A stretch of DNA of 33,589 bases from Streptomyces sp. NRRL F-2580. Its GTDB lineage: Bacteria > Actinomycetota > Actinomycetes > Streptomycetales > Streptomycetaceae. A model generated the notes under the pieces. It saw nothing but the letters and a program-made list of their open reading frames with translations, was not told the origin of the DNA and did not search any database. This document shows, in pieces, positions 1-8,961 of the stretch. Made by a program: the position numbers and the translations under genes. Position 1 is the first letter of the stretch; each line of letters opens with the position of its first letter. Where the stretch lies: NCBI RefSeq assembly GCF_000720115.1, contig NZ_JOIR01000053.1, forward strand, positions 1 to 33,589, given 5' to 3'.

Positions 1-3000
1 GGTGGCGCCCTGGGTGAGGACGAGGATGCGGGTGGAGTCGAGGGTGGTGTCGGCGAGGAGTTCCTGGAGGGTGGCCAGGGTGCCCTGAACCGCCGCATGT
101 ACATCGGTGAGGTCGTCTGACAGGGCTATGAACGACGGCAGTTGGGCGCCGTCACCCAGGGCGGTCCGCAGTTCGGCGATGTCGGCGTACGTATCGCCGG
201 AGACGGCCGCGGCCAGGCCGTGCGGGTCCGAGCCGAGTACGGCCCAGAGCCCGGCCGTGCTCTCCACGGCCGCCTGCGGCAGGGGCTTCCAGCCCAGCCG
301 GTGCAGCCCGGAGTGCCGGCCCGCGCTCGTGGCCGCGCGGAGGTCGCCCGCCGGGCGCAGGGTGATGGAGTCGATCGTGATGACGGGCTGTCCGTCGGGG
401 TCGGTGGCCGTCAGCGAGGCGCTGTTGGCATCGGTGGGAATCACGTGCACCCGCAGGGCGGTCGCCCCCGTGGCGTGCAGGGTGACCCCGTCGAAGGAGA
501 ACGGGATGGCCAGCTCGGTGCCGTCACCGAGCAGCATGGCGTGCAGGGCCGCGTCGAGGAGCGCCGGGTGGATGGCGAAGGCGGTGGCGTCGGCGTGCTG
601 CTCCTCGGGGAGCGAGACCTCCGCGAACCGCTCCTCGCCCGACTGCCAGACCCGGCCGAGGCCCTGGAAGACCGGCCCGTACTCGTACCCGCGGTCGGCG
701 AGCCGGTCGTAGGTGTCCTCGCGGGTGACGGACCGCGCGCCCTGCGGCGGCCAGATCCGCGCGGCGGCGGGCACCGGGTGCTCGCCGGTGGCCAGCAGGC
801 CGGAGGCGTGCCGGGTCCACTCCTCCTCCGCCGCGCCCTCGGGGCGCGAGTGGACGGTGACGGAGCGGGTGCCCGACTCCTCGGCGGGGCCGAGGGCGAC
901 CTGGAGGTGGATGCCGCCTTCCTCGGGGACGAGCAGCGGTGCCTCCAGGACGAGTTCCCGGAGCTGGTCGTAGCCGAAGCGGTCGCCCGCGGAGACGGCC
1001 ATGTCGACGAGGGCGGTGCCGGGCAGCAGGACCGTACCGACGACCGCGTGGTCGACGACCCACGGGTGGGTGCGACGGGAGACGCGGCCCGTGAACAGCA
1101 CGCCCTCGCGGTCGGCGAGGCTGGTCATCGCGCCGAGCAGCGGGTGCTCCGCGGAGGCGAGGCCGAGGCCCGCCGGGTCCTCCGCCGTGGCCGGGGTGTC
1201 GAGCCAGAACCGGCTCCGCTGGAAGGCGTACGTCGGCACCTGGACCCGCCGGGCGCCCGTGGCGTCGAACACGGCGGACCAGTCGACGCGGACGCCGTGG
1301 CAGTGGGCCTCGCCGAGCGCGAGCAGCAGCCGCGCGGCCTCGTTCTCGTCGCGGCGCAGGGTGCCCAGGGCGGTGCCCCGCGCGCCGGCCTCGTCGAGGG
1401 CCGCCTGTACGCCGATGGTGAGTACCGGGTGCGGGCTGACCTCGATGAAAGTGTGGTGGCCGGCGGCGAGCAGCTCGCCGACCGCCTGCTCGAACTGCAC
1501 CGTCTCGCGCAGGTTCTGGTACCAGTACCCGGCGCCCATCAGGCCGGTGTCGGCCATCAGCGCGCCGGTCAGCGAGGAGTAGACCGGGACCTGGCCGGGG
1601 CGGGCCTCGATCCCGTCGAGGATCCGCGCCAACTCGCCTTCGAGTTCCTCGACATGGGCCGAGTGGGAGGCGTAGTCCACGTCGACGAGACGGGCCCGCG
1701 CCCCCTCCTCCTTGGCCTGGGCGAGGAACTCGGCGAGGGCCTCCGGATCGCCGGAGACCACCGTCTGGGAGGGGCCGTTGACCGCGGCGACCGAGATCCG
1801 GCCCTCCCAGGCACCGATCCGCTCCCGTACCCACGCGGCGGGCTGGGCCACGGACATCATGCCGCCCCGGCCCGACAGCACGGTCAGCGCGCGGCTGCGC
1901 AGCGCCACCACCTGGGCCGCGTCCTCGACGCTGAGCACGCCCGCCACGCAGGCCGCGGCGATCTCGCCCTGCGAGTGGCCGACGACCGCGGCCGGTTCGA
2001 CGCCCAGCGAGCGCCAGACCTCGGCCAGGGACACCATCACGGACCACAGCACGGGCTGGACGACGTCCACCCGCTCGAAGCCCGGAGCGCCCTCGACGCC
2101 GCGTACGACGTCGAGGAGCGACCAGTCCACCAGCGGCTCCAGGGCCGCCGCGCACTCGGCCATCCGGCTGGCGAACACCGGGGAGGACTCCAGCAGGCCG
2201 GCCGCCATGCCCACCCACTGCGCGCCCTGACCGGGGAAGACGAACACGGGACGGGCCGCGGGCCGGCTCTGCCCGGTGACCAGGCCGCGGTCCGTGGCGC
2301 CGTCGGCCAGGGCCCGCAGGCCCTGCTCCAGGCCGGCGAGGTCCTCGGCGACCACGGTGGCCCGCCGGTCGAAGTGGGCGCGGCCGACGGCGAGGGAGCA
2401 GCCGATGTCCACGAGGCGGTCGCCCGGGTGGTCCCGGAGGTGGTCGAGCAGCTTGCCGGCCTGGGCCCGCAGCGCCTGGTCGCTCTTGGCGGAGAGGAGG
2501 AAGGGGACGGGCGCGGGCGCCTGCGCCCCGGCCGGCTCGGGCGTGGCGGGCCCGGCCACGGCGGGCGCGGGCTCGGCGGCCTGCTCCAGGACGAGGTGGG
2601 CGTTGGTGCCGCTGACACCGAAGGAGGAGACGCCGGCCCGGCGGGGCCGGTCGGTCTCCGGCCACGGGGTGGCCTCGGTGAGCAGCGAGACCGCGCCGCC
2701 GGCCCAGTCCACGTGCGAGGTCGGGGCGTCGACGTGCAGGGTGCGCGGCAGCAGGCCGTTGCGGATCGCCATGACCATCTTGATGACGCCGCCCGCGCCG
2801 GCGGCGGCCTGGGTGTGCCCGATGTTCGACTTGAGGGAGCCGAGGAACAGCGGGCGGTCGGCCGCGCGGCCCTGACCGTAGGTGGCGAGCAGGGCCTGCG
2901 CCTCGATGGGGTCGCCGAGCCGGGTGCCCGTACCGTGCGCCTCGACGGCGTCGACGTCGGCGGCCGACAGCCCGGACGCGGCGAGGGCCTCGCGGATCAC

Positions 3001-6000
3001 CCGTTCCTGCGAAGGGCCGTTGGGGGCGCTGAGCCCGTTGCTCGCGCCGTCCTGGTTGACGGCCGATCCCCGGATGACCGCGAGGACCTCGTGGCCGTTG
3101 CGGCGGGCGTCGGAGAGCCGCTCCAGAAGCAGCATGCCGACGCCCTCGCCCCAGCCGGTGCCGTCCGCCGCCTCCGCGAAGGACTTGCAGCGCCCGTCGA
3201 CGGACAGGCCGCGCTGGCGGCTGAACTCCACGAACATGCCGGGGGTCGCCATCACCGTCACACCGCCGGCCAGGGCCAGTTCGCACTCGCCGGCCCGCAG
3301 CGCCTGCGCCGCCATGTGCAGGGCCACCAGCGAGGCCGAGCACGCGGTGTCGACGGTGACGGCGGGACCCTCCAGGCCCAGGGTGTAGGAGGCGCGGCCG
3401 GTGACCACGCTCGTGTAGGTGCCGGTCAGCAGGTACCCGCCGACGCCCTCGCCCGCCTCGTGCAGGCGCGGGCCGTAGTCCTGCGCCATGGCGCCGACGT
3501 ACACGCCGGTGCCGCTGCCGCGCAGCGCGGCGGGGTCGATCCCGGCCCGCTCCACGGCCTCCCACACGGTCTCCAGCACCATGCGCTGCTGCGGGTCCAT
3601 GGCGGTGGCCTCACGCGGGCTGATCCCGAAGAACTCGGCGTCGAACTGGTCGACGTCGTGCAGGAACCCGCCCTGCCGGGTGTACGAGCGGCCCGCGCGG
3701 TCGGGGTCGCCGTCGAAGAGGGTCTCCAGCGCCCAGCCGCGGTTGCCGGGGAACTCGGTGACGGCGTCCCGCTCCTCCACGAGCAGCCGCCACAGGTCCT
3801 CCGGGGAGGCCACGCCGCCCGGGAAGCGGCAGGCCATGGAGACGATGGCGATGGGCTCGTCGGAGCCGTGAACCCGGCGCGCGACCGCGCGGGACACGGG
3901 CTGGTGCGCGGAGACGACGCCCGAGAGCTCGGCGAGCCGCGCGACCAGCTTCTCGGGCGTGGGCCGGTCGAAGAGGAGGGTGGTCGGCAGCTTCAGCCCG
4001 GTGGCGGCGGCGAGGCGGTTGCGCAGTTCCACGGCGGTCGCCGAGTCGAAGCCGAGTTCCTGGAAGGAGCGGGTGGGGTCGATGTCCCCGCCCTTGCCCC
4101 GGCCGAGGACGAGGGCCACCTCGGAGCGCACCAGACCCATCAGGAACCTGGCCGACCGCTCGGGGTCCCCGCCGGTTCCGAAGGGGTCGGCGGCCGGCAC
4201 CCCGGGGGCGCCGCGCCGGAAGGGGTACGTGGGCAGGGCGACGACCGCGGCGTCCGCCGGGAAGACGGGGCTCCAGTCCACGGGGGCGCCGTGCGCGTAC
4301 GCCTGCGCCACGGAGGACAGGAAGCGGTGCGGCCCGTCCGCGCCGCGGCGCAGCGAACCGACGACGAGCGCCGTGGAGTCGGTGGTCTCCAGGATCTGCT
4401 CGACGGGCAGGGTCATCACCGGGTGGGGGCTGATCTCGACGAAGAGGTCATGGTCGGTGAGGCAGCGGATCGAGCTCTCGAACAGCACGGGCTCGCGCAG
4501 GCTGCGGAACCAGTACGAGGCGTCCAGGGAGCGCGTGTCGAGCAGGGTGCCGGTCAGCGCGGAGTAGAAGGGGATGTTCCCCTTCCGGGGTCGCAGGGGG
4601 GCGAGGACGGTGAGCAGCTCCTCGTGGATCTCGTCCATGTGCGCGCAGTGCGGCGCGTAGTCGATGGCGACCCGCCGGGCCCGCACCCCTTGCGCGGTGA
4701 ACTCCTCCTGGAGGCGCTCGATGGCGTCGATGTCGCCGGCGACGGCGATGGACCGCGGCCCGTTGACGCCCGCGACGGCCAGCTTCCCGCCCCACGGCGC
4801 CAGGCGCGCCCGCACCTCGTCCAGGGGCAGCAGCACCGAGAGCATGGAGCCCCGGCCCGCGAGCCGGGCCTGCGCCTTGCCCCACAGCGCGGCGGCGCGG
4901 GCGCCGTCCTCCAGGGGCAGCCCGCCCGCGACGACGGCCGCGGCGAGCTCGCCGATGCTGTGCCCGACGACCGCGGCGGGCTCGATGCCGAAGGAGCGCC
5001 ACAGGGCGGCGAGGCCGAGCGCGGTCGCGAACAGGGCGGGCTGGATGACGTCGATGCGGTCCAGCGCGGGCGCGCCGGGCACCTCGCGCAGGACGTCCTC
5101 CAGCGACCAGTCGACGTACGGGGCGAGCGCCTCGGCGGTGGCCCGGATGACGGCGAGGAATACGTCCGAGGTGTCGAGGAGGTCGGCGGTCATACCGGGC
5201 CACTGCGAACCGTGGCCGGGGAAGACGAAGACGGCGCGCTCGCGCGCCGTGGCCGTGCCGCTCACGCGGCCGGAGCCGCGGCGGCCCTCGGCGAGCGCCG
5301 CCAGTTCCCCGGCGAACTCCGCCTCGGTGCCGGCCAGCAGGACCGAGCGGTGGGCGAACGCGGTGCGCGAGACGGCCAGAGAGCGGCCGATGTCGGCGAT
5401 GCCGGGGTGTGCGGTGGCCGCGGTGCCCGTGGCGCCCTCGACGCCCGTGGCGCCCTCGACGCCCGTGGCGCTCGCGGTGAGGTGGGCCAGGAGGCGTCCG
5501 GCCTGCGCGCGTTCGGCGGCAGCGTCGGCTCCGGAGAGGACCCACGGCAGGGTGCCGCCCCGGAAGGCGGCCCGGCCGGTGGACGGCTCAGGCTCGGTAC
5601 GGGGCGCCCCGGCGACCTCAACCGACCAGGCCGTGCCGTCGGCGTCGACGGCGGAGACGGCCACCGGCTGCCCGGAGGCCGTAGGGGAGGCGGGGGAGCG
5701 AAGGGCCTCGACCAGCCCGGCGGTGCCGGTGGTACGCGTGAGCCCGCCCTCGGTCGGCCCGGCGGCCGGCCCGGTGCCGTGCAGGACCCCGCGCACGCGG
5801 TCGCCGTCGGCCAGGGCCCGCGCCAGGGGCTTGAGTACGAGAACGGCCCCGCCCGCGGGTTCGGCGTCGAGACCGCCCGCGAGCGCGATCCCGCACTCGC
5901 CGGCGCGCAGGCTCTCGCACGCCAGGTGCACCGCCCTCAGCGTGGACGGGGCGCCGCCGGTCACGGTCCGGCCCGGTCCGCTCAGACCGAGTACGGCGCG

Positions 6001-6351
6001 GACGCCCTCGGCGCGGTCCGCGTCCGGGGCGCGGTCCACGCCGGAATCCGCGGCCCGGTCGTGGCCGGGCGCGCCGAGGAAGACGCCCGTGCGGGCGCCG
6101 CGCAGGGAGCCCGGCACGATGCCGGCCTCCTCCAGCGCCTCCCAGCTCAGTTCCAGCAGGAGCCGCTGCCCCGGGTCCATCGACGCGGCCGCGTCCGGCG
6201 CGATGCCGAAGACGTCCGCGTCGAAGCCCTCGGAGTCGCCGGAGTGCGCGCCCGGAAGGCGACAGGACAGCCCGATGACGGCAACGGGCTCCCCGGCATT
6301 CCCGGCGTCCCCGACGGGCTCGGCATCGCGGCGGGTGGTCTCGACAGACAT
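1..6351 (-). CDS. Modular type I polyketide synthase, loading module plus module 1 (3' end beyond window)
   Basis: An open frame of 2117 codons starts at ATG 6351 (GAGG-type ribosome binding site just upstream) and leaves the window at base 1 without a stop. Residues about 1-250 are a shrunken KS-like domain: it keeps the MDPGQR and LACESLRAGEC blocks, but Ala134 sits where the active Cys should be and both catalytic His motifs are absent. A loading AT follows (GHSIGE about 463-468, Trp490 in place of the usual carboxylate-binding Arg, YAPH near 565), then an ACP (GFDSATAVEL, Ser770). Module 1 has an intact KS (from about 830, TACSASL with Cys1004, EAHGTGT, KSNIGHT), an AT with GHSQGE (about 1458) and YASH (about 1559), the signature of methylmalonyl-CoA selection, and a DH (HAVVGTVLLPG about 1768, LDAALH with Asp1933). 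The window ends in what looks like the structural half of a KR (VLTQGAT). It lies 109 bp downstream of the P450 gene, probably in one operon. The KR core, any ER and further modules lie to the left. Confidence 0.96.
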   Translation of the reverse strand, partial: MSVETTRRDAEPVGDAGNAGEPVAVIGLSCRLPGAHSGDSEGFDADVFGIAPDAAASMDPGQRLLLELSWEALEEAGIVPGSLRGARTGVFLGAPGHDRAADSGVDRAPDADRAEGVRAVLGLSGPGRTVTGGAPSTLRAVHLACESLRAGECGIALAGGLDAEPAGGAVLVLKPLARALADGDRVRGVLHGTGPAAGPTEGGLTRTTGTAGLVEALRSPASPTASGQPVAVSAVDADGTAWSVEVAGAPRTEPEPSTGRAAFRGGTLPWVLSGADAAAERAQAGRLLAHLTASATGVEGATGVEGATGTAATAHPGIADIGRSLAVSRTAFAHRSVLLAGTEAEFAGELAALAEGRRGSGRVSGTATARERAVFVFPGHGSQWPGMTADLLDTSDVFLAVIRATAEALAPYVDWSLEDVLREVPGAPALDRIDVIQPALFATALGLAALWRSFGIEPAAVVGHSIGELAAAVVAGGLPLEDGARAAALWGKAQARLAGRGSMLSVLLPLDEVRARLAPWGGKLAVAGVNGPRSIAVAGDIDAIERLQEEFTAQGVRARRVAIDYAPHCAHMDEIHEELLTVLAPLRPRKGNIPFYSALTGTLLDTRSLDASYWFRSLREPVLFESSIRCLTDHDLFVEISPHPVMTLPVEQILETTDSTALVVGSLRRGADGPHRFLSSVAQAYAHGAPVDWSPVFPADAAVVALPTYPFRRGAPGVPAADPFGTGGDPERSARFLMGLVRSEVALVLGRGKGGDIDPTRSFQELGFDSATAVELRNRLAAATGLKLPTTLLFDRPTPEKLVARLAELSGVVSAHQPVSRAVARRVHGSDEPIAIVSMACRFPGGVASPEDLWRLLVEERDAVTEFPGNRGWALETLFDGDPDRAGRSYTRQGGFLHDVDQFDAEFFGISPREATAMDPQQRMVLETVWEAVERAGIDPAALRGSGTGVYVGAMAQDYGPRLHEAGEGVGGYLLTGTYTSVVTGRASYTLGLEGPAVTVDTACSASLVALHMAAQALRAGECELALAGGVTVMATPGMFVEFSRQRGLSVDGRCKSFAEAADGTGWGEGVGMLLLERLSDARRNGHEVLAVIRGSAVNQDGASNGLSAPNGPSQERVIREALAASGLSAADVDAVEAHGTGTRLGDPIEAQALLATYGQGRAADRPLFLGSLKSNIGHTQAAAGAGGVIKMVMAIRNGLLPRTLHVDAPTSHVDWAGGAVSLLTEATPWPETDRPRRAGVSSFGVSGTNAHLVLEQAAEPAPAVAGPATPEPAGAQAPAPVPFLLSAKSDQALRAQAGKLLDHLRDHPGDRLVDIGCSLAVGRAHFDRRATVVAEDLAGLEQGLRALADGATDRGLVTGQSRPAARPVFVFPGQGAQWVGMAAGLLESSPVFASRMAECAAALEPLVDWSLLDVVRGVEGAPGFERVDVVQPVLWSVMVSLAEVWRSLGVEPAAVVGHSQGEIAAACVAGVLSVEDAAQVVALRSRALTVLSGRGGMMSVAQPAAWVRERIGAWEGRISVAAVNGPSQTVVSGDPEALAEFLAQAKEEGARARLVDVDYASHSAHVEELEGELARILDGIEARPGQVPVYSSLTGALMADTGLMGAGYWYQNLRETVQFEQAVGELLAAGHHTFIEVSPHPVLTIGVQAALDEAGARGTALGTLRRDENEAARLLLALGEAHCHGVRVDWSAVFDATGARRVQVPTYAFQRSRFWLDTPATAEDPAGLGLASAEHPLLGAMTSLADREGVLFTGRVSRRTHPWVVDHAVVGTVLLPGTALVDMAVSAGDRFGYDQLRELVLEAPLLVPEEGGIHLQVALGPAEESGTRSVTVHSRPEGAAEEEWTRHASGLLATGEHPVPAAARIWPPQGARSVTREDTYDRLADRGYEYGPVFQGLGRVWQSGEERFAEVSLPEEQHADATAFAIHPALLDAALHAMLLGDGTELAIPFSFDGVTLHATGATALRVHVIPTDANSASLTATDPDGQPVITIDSITLRPAGDLRAATSAGRHSGLHRLGWKPLPQAAVESTAGLWAVLGSDPHGLAAAVSGDTYADIAELRTALGDGAQLPSFIALSDDLTDVHAAVQGTLATLQELLADTTLDSTRILVLTQGAT

Positions 6352-6460
6352 GCGGATCCTCACTCCAAGTCCAAAGGTGTTCCAGGGAGCAGCACTTGAG
6401 GGGGGACGCCCGGAACACCGGGGAGGCGACCCGCCTGTACGACCGGCCTGCGCGGAGCGG

Positions 6461-7651
6461 CTACCACTCCACCCGCAGCCGGGACAGCCCGCGCGTGCCG
6501 AGGCCGTCCTTCCAGAGCACGGCGTCGGGGCCGGGAGCCAGGCGGAGGGTGGGGAACCTCCGCACCAGGCGCTCCAGGACGATCTGCAGCTGGAGCCTGG
6601 CCAGCGGCGCGCCGAGACAGCGGTGCACCCCGTGACCGAACGTCAGGTGCGCGGCGTCGTGCCCCTGCGGATCCATCAGCTCGGGCTCCGCGAACGTCTT
6701 GCCGTCACGGTTCCCGTGCAGCAGGGAGACGATGACACCCTCCCCGGCCTGGACCGTGACGCTGCCGAGCGGTACCGGCTCCACCGCGACGCGCGGGAAG
6801 CTGATGGGGGTGGAGGGGGTCAGCCGCAGCAGCTCCTCGACCGTGGGGGCCAGCCGTTCGGGCTGCTCGCACAGCTCCCCGTACGCGGCGGGGTCGCGGA
6901 GCAGGGCGTGTGCCGAGGTGCCGATCTGCCCGACGACGGTCTCGTAACCGGCCATCAGGAGGGTCAGTCCCATGGTGAGCAGCTCGCCCATGGACAGGTC
7001 GCCCTGCTCGTGCGCGCCGATCATGGAGGTGAGCAGGTCGTCCTCCGGACGGCGGCGCTTGCGGTCGATCAAGTCGGCCATGTAGTCGATGAGTTCGAGC
7101 CGACGGCGGGCCTTCTCCTGCGGAGTGCTGGCGGAGATGTCGAAGAGCACCTCGACCCAGTCGCGGAACCGGGAGCTGTCCTCGGGCGGAACGCCCAGCA
7201 GTGAGCACAGGACGGCCAGCGGCAGGGGCGCCGCGAGCGCCTCGATCAGGTCGGTGCCCGGGCCCGACGCGGCCATGGCGTCGAGGTACCGGTCGGCGAG
7301 CTCCTCGACGGCCGGGGCCATCGCGCTGGTCCGGCCGGTGGTGAACGCCCGGGTGACGACGCGCCGCAGCCTGGAGTGGTCGGCTCCGTCCATGCTCATC
7401 ATCGAATTCGGCACGGGCTGGGCGTCGTTGAGCTTCGGGGCGTGCGGTGCGACGGCCTCGGCGCGGCTGAACCGCTTGTCCGTCAGGACCTTGCGGGCCA
7501 GTGCGTAGTCGCACACCAGCCACATCTTGTCCCCGGCGGGCGTGAAGAACGGGACGACGTCGATGCCGTCCGGGACCTGCCCCTCCCCGGCCATGTACTG
7601 CCCCAGGAACTCCGGAAGCGGGCCCAGCGGGCCGGCGCTGCGGTGCTTCAT
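6461..7651 (-). CDS. Cytochrome P450 (CYP105/107-like bacterial class)
   Basis: Soluble 396-residue P450 monooxygenase. The I-helix oxygen-binding motif AGYET is at 234-238, the K-helix ExxR is E273-R276, and the heme-thiolate loop FGHGVHRCLG has Cys345 as proximal ligand. Length is normal for an actinobacterial P450 fed by ferredoxin; no ferredoxin or reductase gene is in the window. Start ATG 7651 is preceded by GGGGAGGA at good spacing. It is the gene before the PKS, same strand, with 109 bp between them, so it is probably a tailoring enzyme that hydroxylates or epoxidises the polyketide chain or the peptide core. The substrate cannot be read from the sequence. Family assignment is certain; membership in the cluster is inferred from position. 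Confidence 0.95.
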   Translation of the reverse strand: MKHRSAGPLGPLPEFLGQYMAGEGQVPDGIDVVPFFTPAGDKMWLVCDYALARKVLTDKRFSRAEAVAPHAPKLNDAQPVPNSMMSMDGADHSRLRRVVTRAFTTGRTSAMAPAVEELADRYLDAMAASGPGTDLIEALAAPLPLAVLCSLLGVPPEDSSRFRDWVEVLFDISASTPQEKARRRLELIDYMADLIDRKRRRPEDDLLTSMIGAHEQGDLSMGELLTMGLTLLMAGYETVVGQIGTSAHALLRDPAAYGELCEQPERLAPTVEELLRLTPSTPISFPRVAVEPVPLGSVTVQAGEGVIVSLLHGNRDGKTFAEPELMDPQGHDAAHLTFGHGVHRCLGAPLARLQLQIVLERLVRRFPTLRLAPGPDAVLWKDGLGTRGLSRLRVEW

Positions 7652-7678
7652 GCGTGTCCTCCCCGTTGTGTTCGGCGG

Positions 7679-7720
7679 TCAGGTGATCGGAAGCCGGTGC
7701 CCGGCCCCGCGCTGCGTCAT
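7679..7720 (-). CDS. Putative 13-residue leader ORF upstream of the P450-PKS operon
   Basis: ATG 7720 opens a 13-codon ORF (MTQRGAGHRLPIT) ending in TGA at 7679-7681. A perfect GGAGG (7728-7732) lies 7 nt upstream, as good a ribosome binding site as any in the window. Only 27 nt separate its stop from the P450 ATG, which has its own site. A translated leader of this size could couple or attenuate the operon, but nothing shows that the peptide itself matters. It could also be a chance ORF in the 5' untranslated region. Confidence 0.35.
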   Translation of the reverse strand: MTQRGAGHRLPIT

Positions 7721-8118
7721 TTCCGATCCTCCTGCTCCTGCTGAATTGACTGGACGAGCTGAATGGGGGAGGCGCGGTGCGGGCGCGTGGAGAGAAGGAC
7801 AAAGACCGCCCGCTTTTACCTCTGGTGCCTCGCGAACAAGCCGAGCCGGCGGCGATGGGAATTCCGGGGTGCCGCAGCGGAGAAACTCTGGCCGAGAATG
7901 AACATACCCGCCGCCGGGGAGGCGGAGAACAGAAAGCCGCCGACAACGGCCGGCGGCTGTTCAATTGTTCGACGAGCTCCGTGACGCTGTCCCGTCGACG
8001 GGACGGCCCGCAGGGTCCGCGCCGGCGGGACGAGCCGGTGTCCGGCCGCTTTGGCCTGCCTTTAGCACGGGCTGGGAGCCTCCACACCTGTTCTGTGGAC
8101 CCTTCACATGGAGGCATG
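7721..8118. other. Divergent intergenic region between P450 and LmbU-type regulator
   Basis: About 400 bp with no convincing protein gene. It must hold the promoters of the leftward P450-PKS operon and of the rightward regulator gene. The central part contains a perfect 16-bp palindrome (7989-8004) inside the shared 24-bp dyad described separately. I could not assign -35/-10 hexamers with confidence. Confidence 0.5.
7985..8008. promoter_or_regulatory. Shared cluster dyad, copy 1
   Basis: CGCTGTCC, spacer CGTCGACG, then GGACGGCC. The core GTCCCGTCGACGGGAC is a perfect 16-bp palindrome. The same arrangement recurs at 9672-9695 and 11727-11750, each time in a divergent intergenic region. This copy is about 110 bp upstream of the LmbU-type gene and about 330 bp upstream of the P450 gene. 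Role as an operator is inferred. Confidence 0.65.
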
Positions 8119-8883
8119 ATGGCGATTCAGGCCGGAGACATCGAGGGCTCGGGAATCGGGCAGATCCGTACGAGCCCCGACCTGGCGCCGAGACAGCGGC
8201 GGGCCATGGGTGAGGATCCGCGTCGTGGCCAGGTGCTGACCACGAAGGTGGGCCTGCAGATGCCGGCGGGGATGTCCTTCGACGACTGGGAGAAGGCCGG
8301 CCGGCAGCTCTCCGGAATCGTCGATTCCTCCTCGTGGTGGCTGGGCGACTGGCTCGTATACGGCAAGGACCACTACACCGACCGCTACCAGCGCGGCATC
8401 CGGGCCGCCGGGCTGCAGTACCAGACCCTGCGCAACTACGCCTGGGTCTCCCGCCGGTTCGACTTCAGCCGGCGGCGGAGCGCCCTCAGCTTCCAGCACC
8501 ACGCGGAACTCGCCTCCCTGCCGCACGACCAGCAGGAGGCCTGGCTGGACCGGGCCGAGCAGCGGAAGTGGACCACCAAGCAGCTGCGCAGCGCCATCCG
8601 CGCCGCGCGCGAGGACGAGGCGCAGGTCAGGATGCCCGCCGAGCCGACGCGGCGGCTTGAGGTGCCCGGCAGTCGGCTCCAGTGGTGGCACAAGGCCGCG
8701 GAGCAGGCGGGCGTCGACTTCGAGCGCTGGGTGCTGGTGACCCTGGACAGCGCGGCCAAGGAGGCCCTGGAGGCCCTGGAGGAGCTCGAGAAGCAGGAGG
8801 ACGACCATGGGCCCGCGGAGCGCGAAGGGACGGCGGAGCCCGGCGGACCGGCGCAGTCCCATCGGCCGGCCATCACCGCCTGA
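8119..8883 (+). CDS. LmbU/NovE-family pathway regulator
   Basis: About 254 residues resembling the LmbU/NovE/HmtD family of DNA-binding regulators found in lincomycin, novobiocin and himastatin clusters. Family hallmarks recognised are LTTKVGLQMPAGMSFDDWE, IVDSSSWWLGDWLVYG, the block around LQYQTLRNYAWVSRRF and LSFQHHAELASLP, then a Glu/Lys-rich acidic tail. The central part is predicted to hold the helix-turn-helix. Two ATGs occur in tandem (8116, 8119); the GGAGG at 8110-8114 fits only 8119 by spacing, and the homologous region would also allow 8206. The gene is divergent from the P450-PKS operon and ends at a hairpin facing pzbB. Members known from other clusters usually activate their own pathway; whether this one binds the repeated dyad is untested. 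Confidence 0.85.
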   Translation: MAIQAGDIEGSGIGQIRTSPDLAPRQRRAMGEDPRRGQVLTTKVGLQMPAGMSFDDWEKAGRQLSGIVDSSSWWLGDWLVYGKDHYTDRYQRGIRAAGLQYQTLRNYAWVSRRFDFSRRRSALSFQHHAELASLPHDQQEAWLDRAEQRKWTTKQLRSAIRAAREDEAQVRMPAEPTRRLEVPGSRLQWWHKAAEQAGVDFERWVLVTLDSAAKEALEALEELEKQEDDHGPAEREGTAEPGGPAQSHRPAITA

Positions 8884-8904
8884 CCACTTCGGCGGTGCGC
8901 GTCA

Positions 8905-8938
8905 CAGGGCCCGCACTCCCTCAGGAGTGTGGGCCCTG
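8905..8938. terminator. Bidirectional hairpin terminator between convergent genes
   Basis: Two 15-nt arms (8905-8919 and 8924-8938) pair completely, with one G-U pair, around a 4-nt loop. It lies between the stop of the LmbU-type gene and the stop of the convergent piperazate synthase gene. No U-tract follows, as is usual in streptomycetes. Confidence 0.75.
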
Positions 8939-8961
8939 AAGGCGGGGGCCGGCCTGGCCGG

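Noticed and set aside
142..6399. Very long open frame on the plus strand
   Set aside because: It is antisense to the PKS gene, whose minus-strand frame shows clear KS, AT, ACP and DH motifs. Long opposite frames are expected at this GC content; its translation is low-complexity Gly/Arg/Val-rich.
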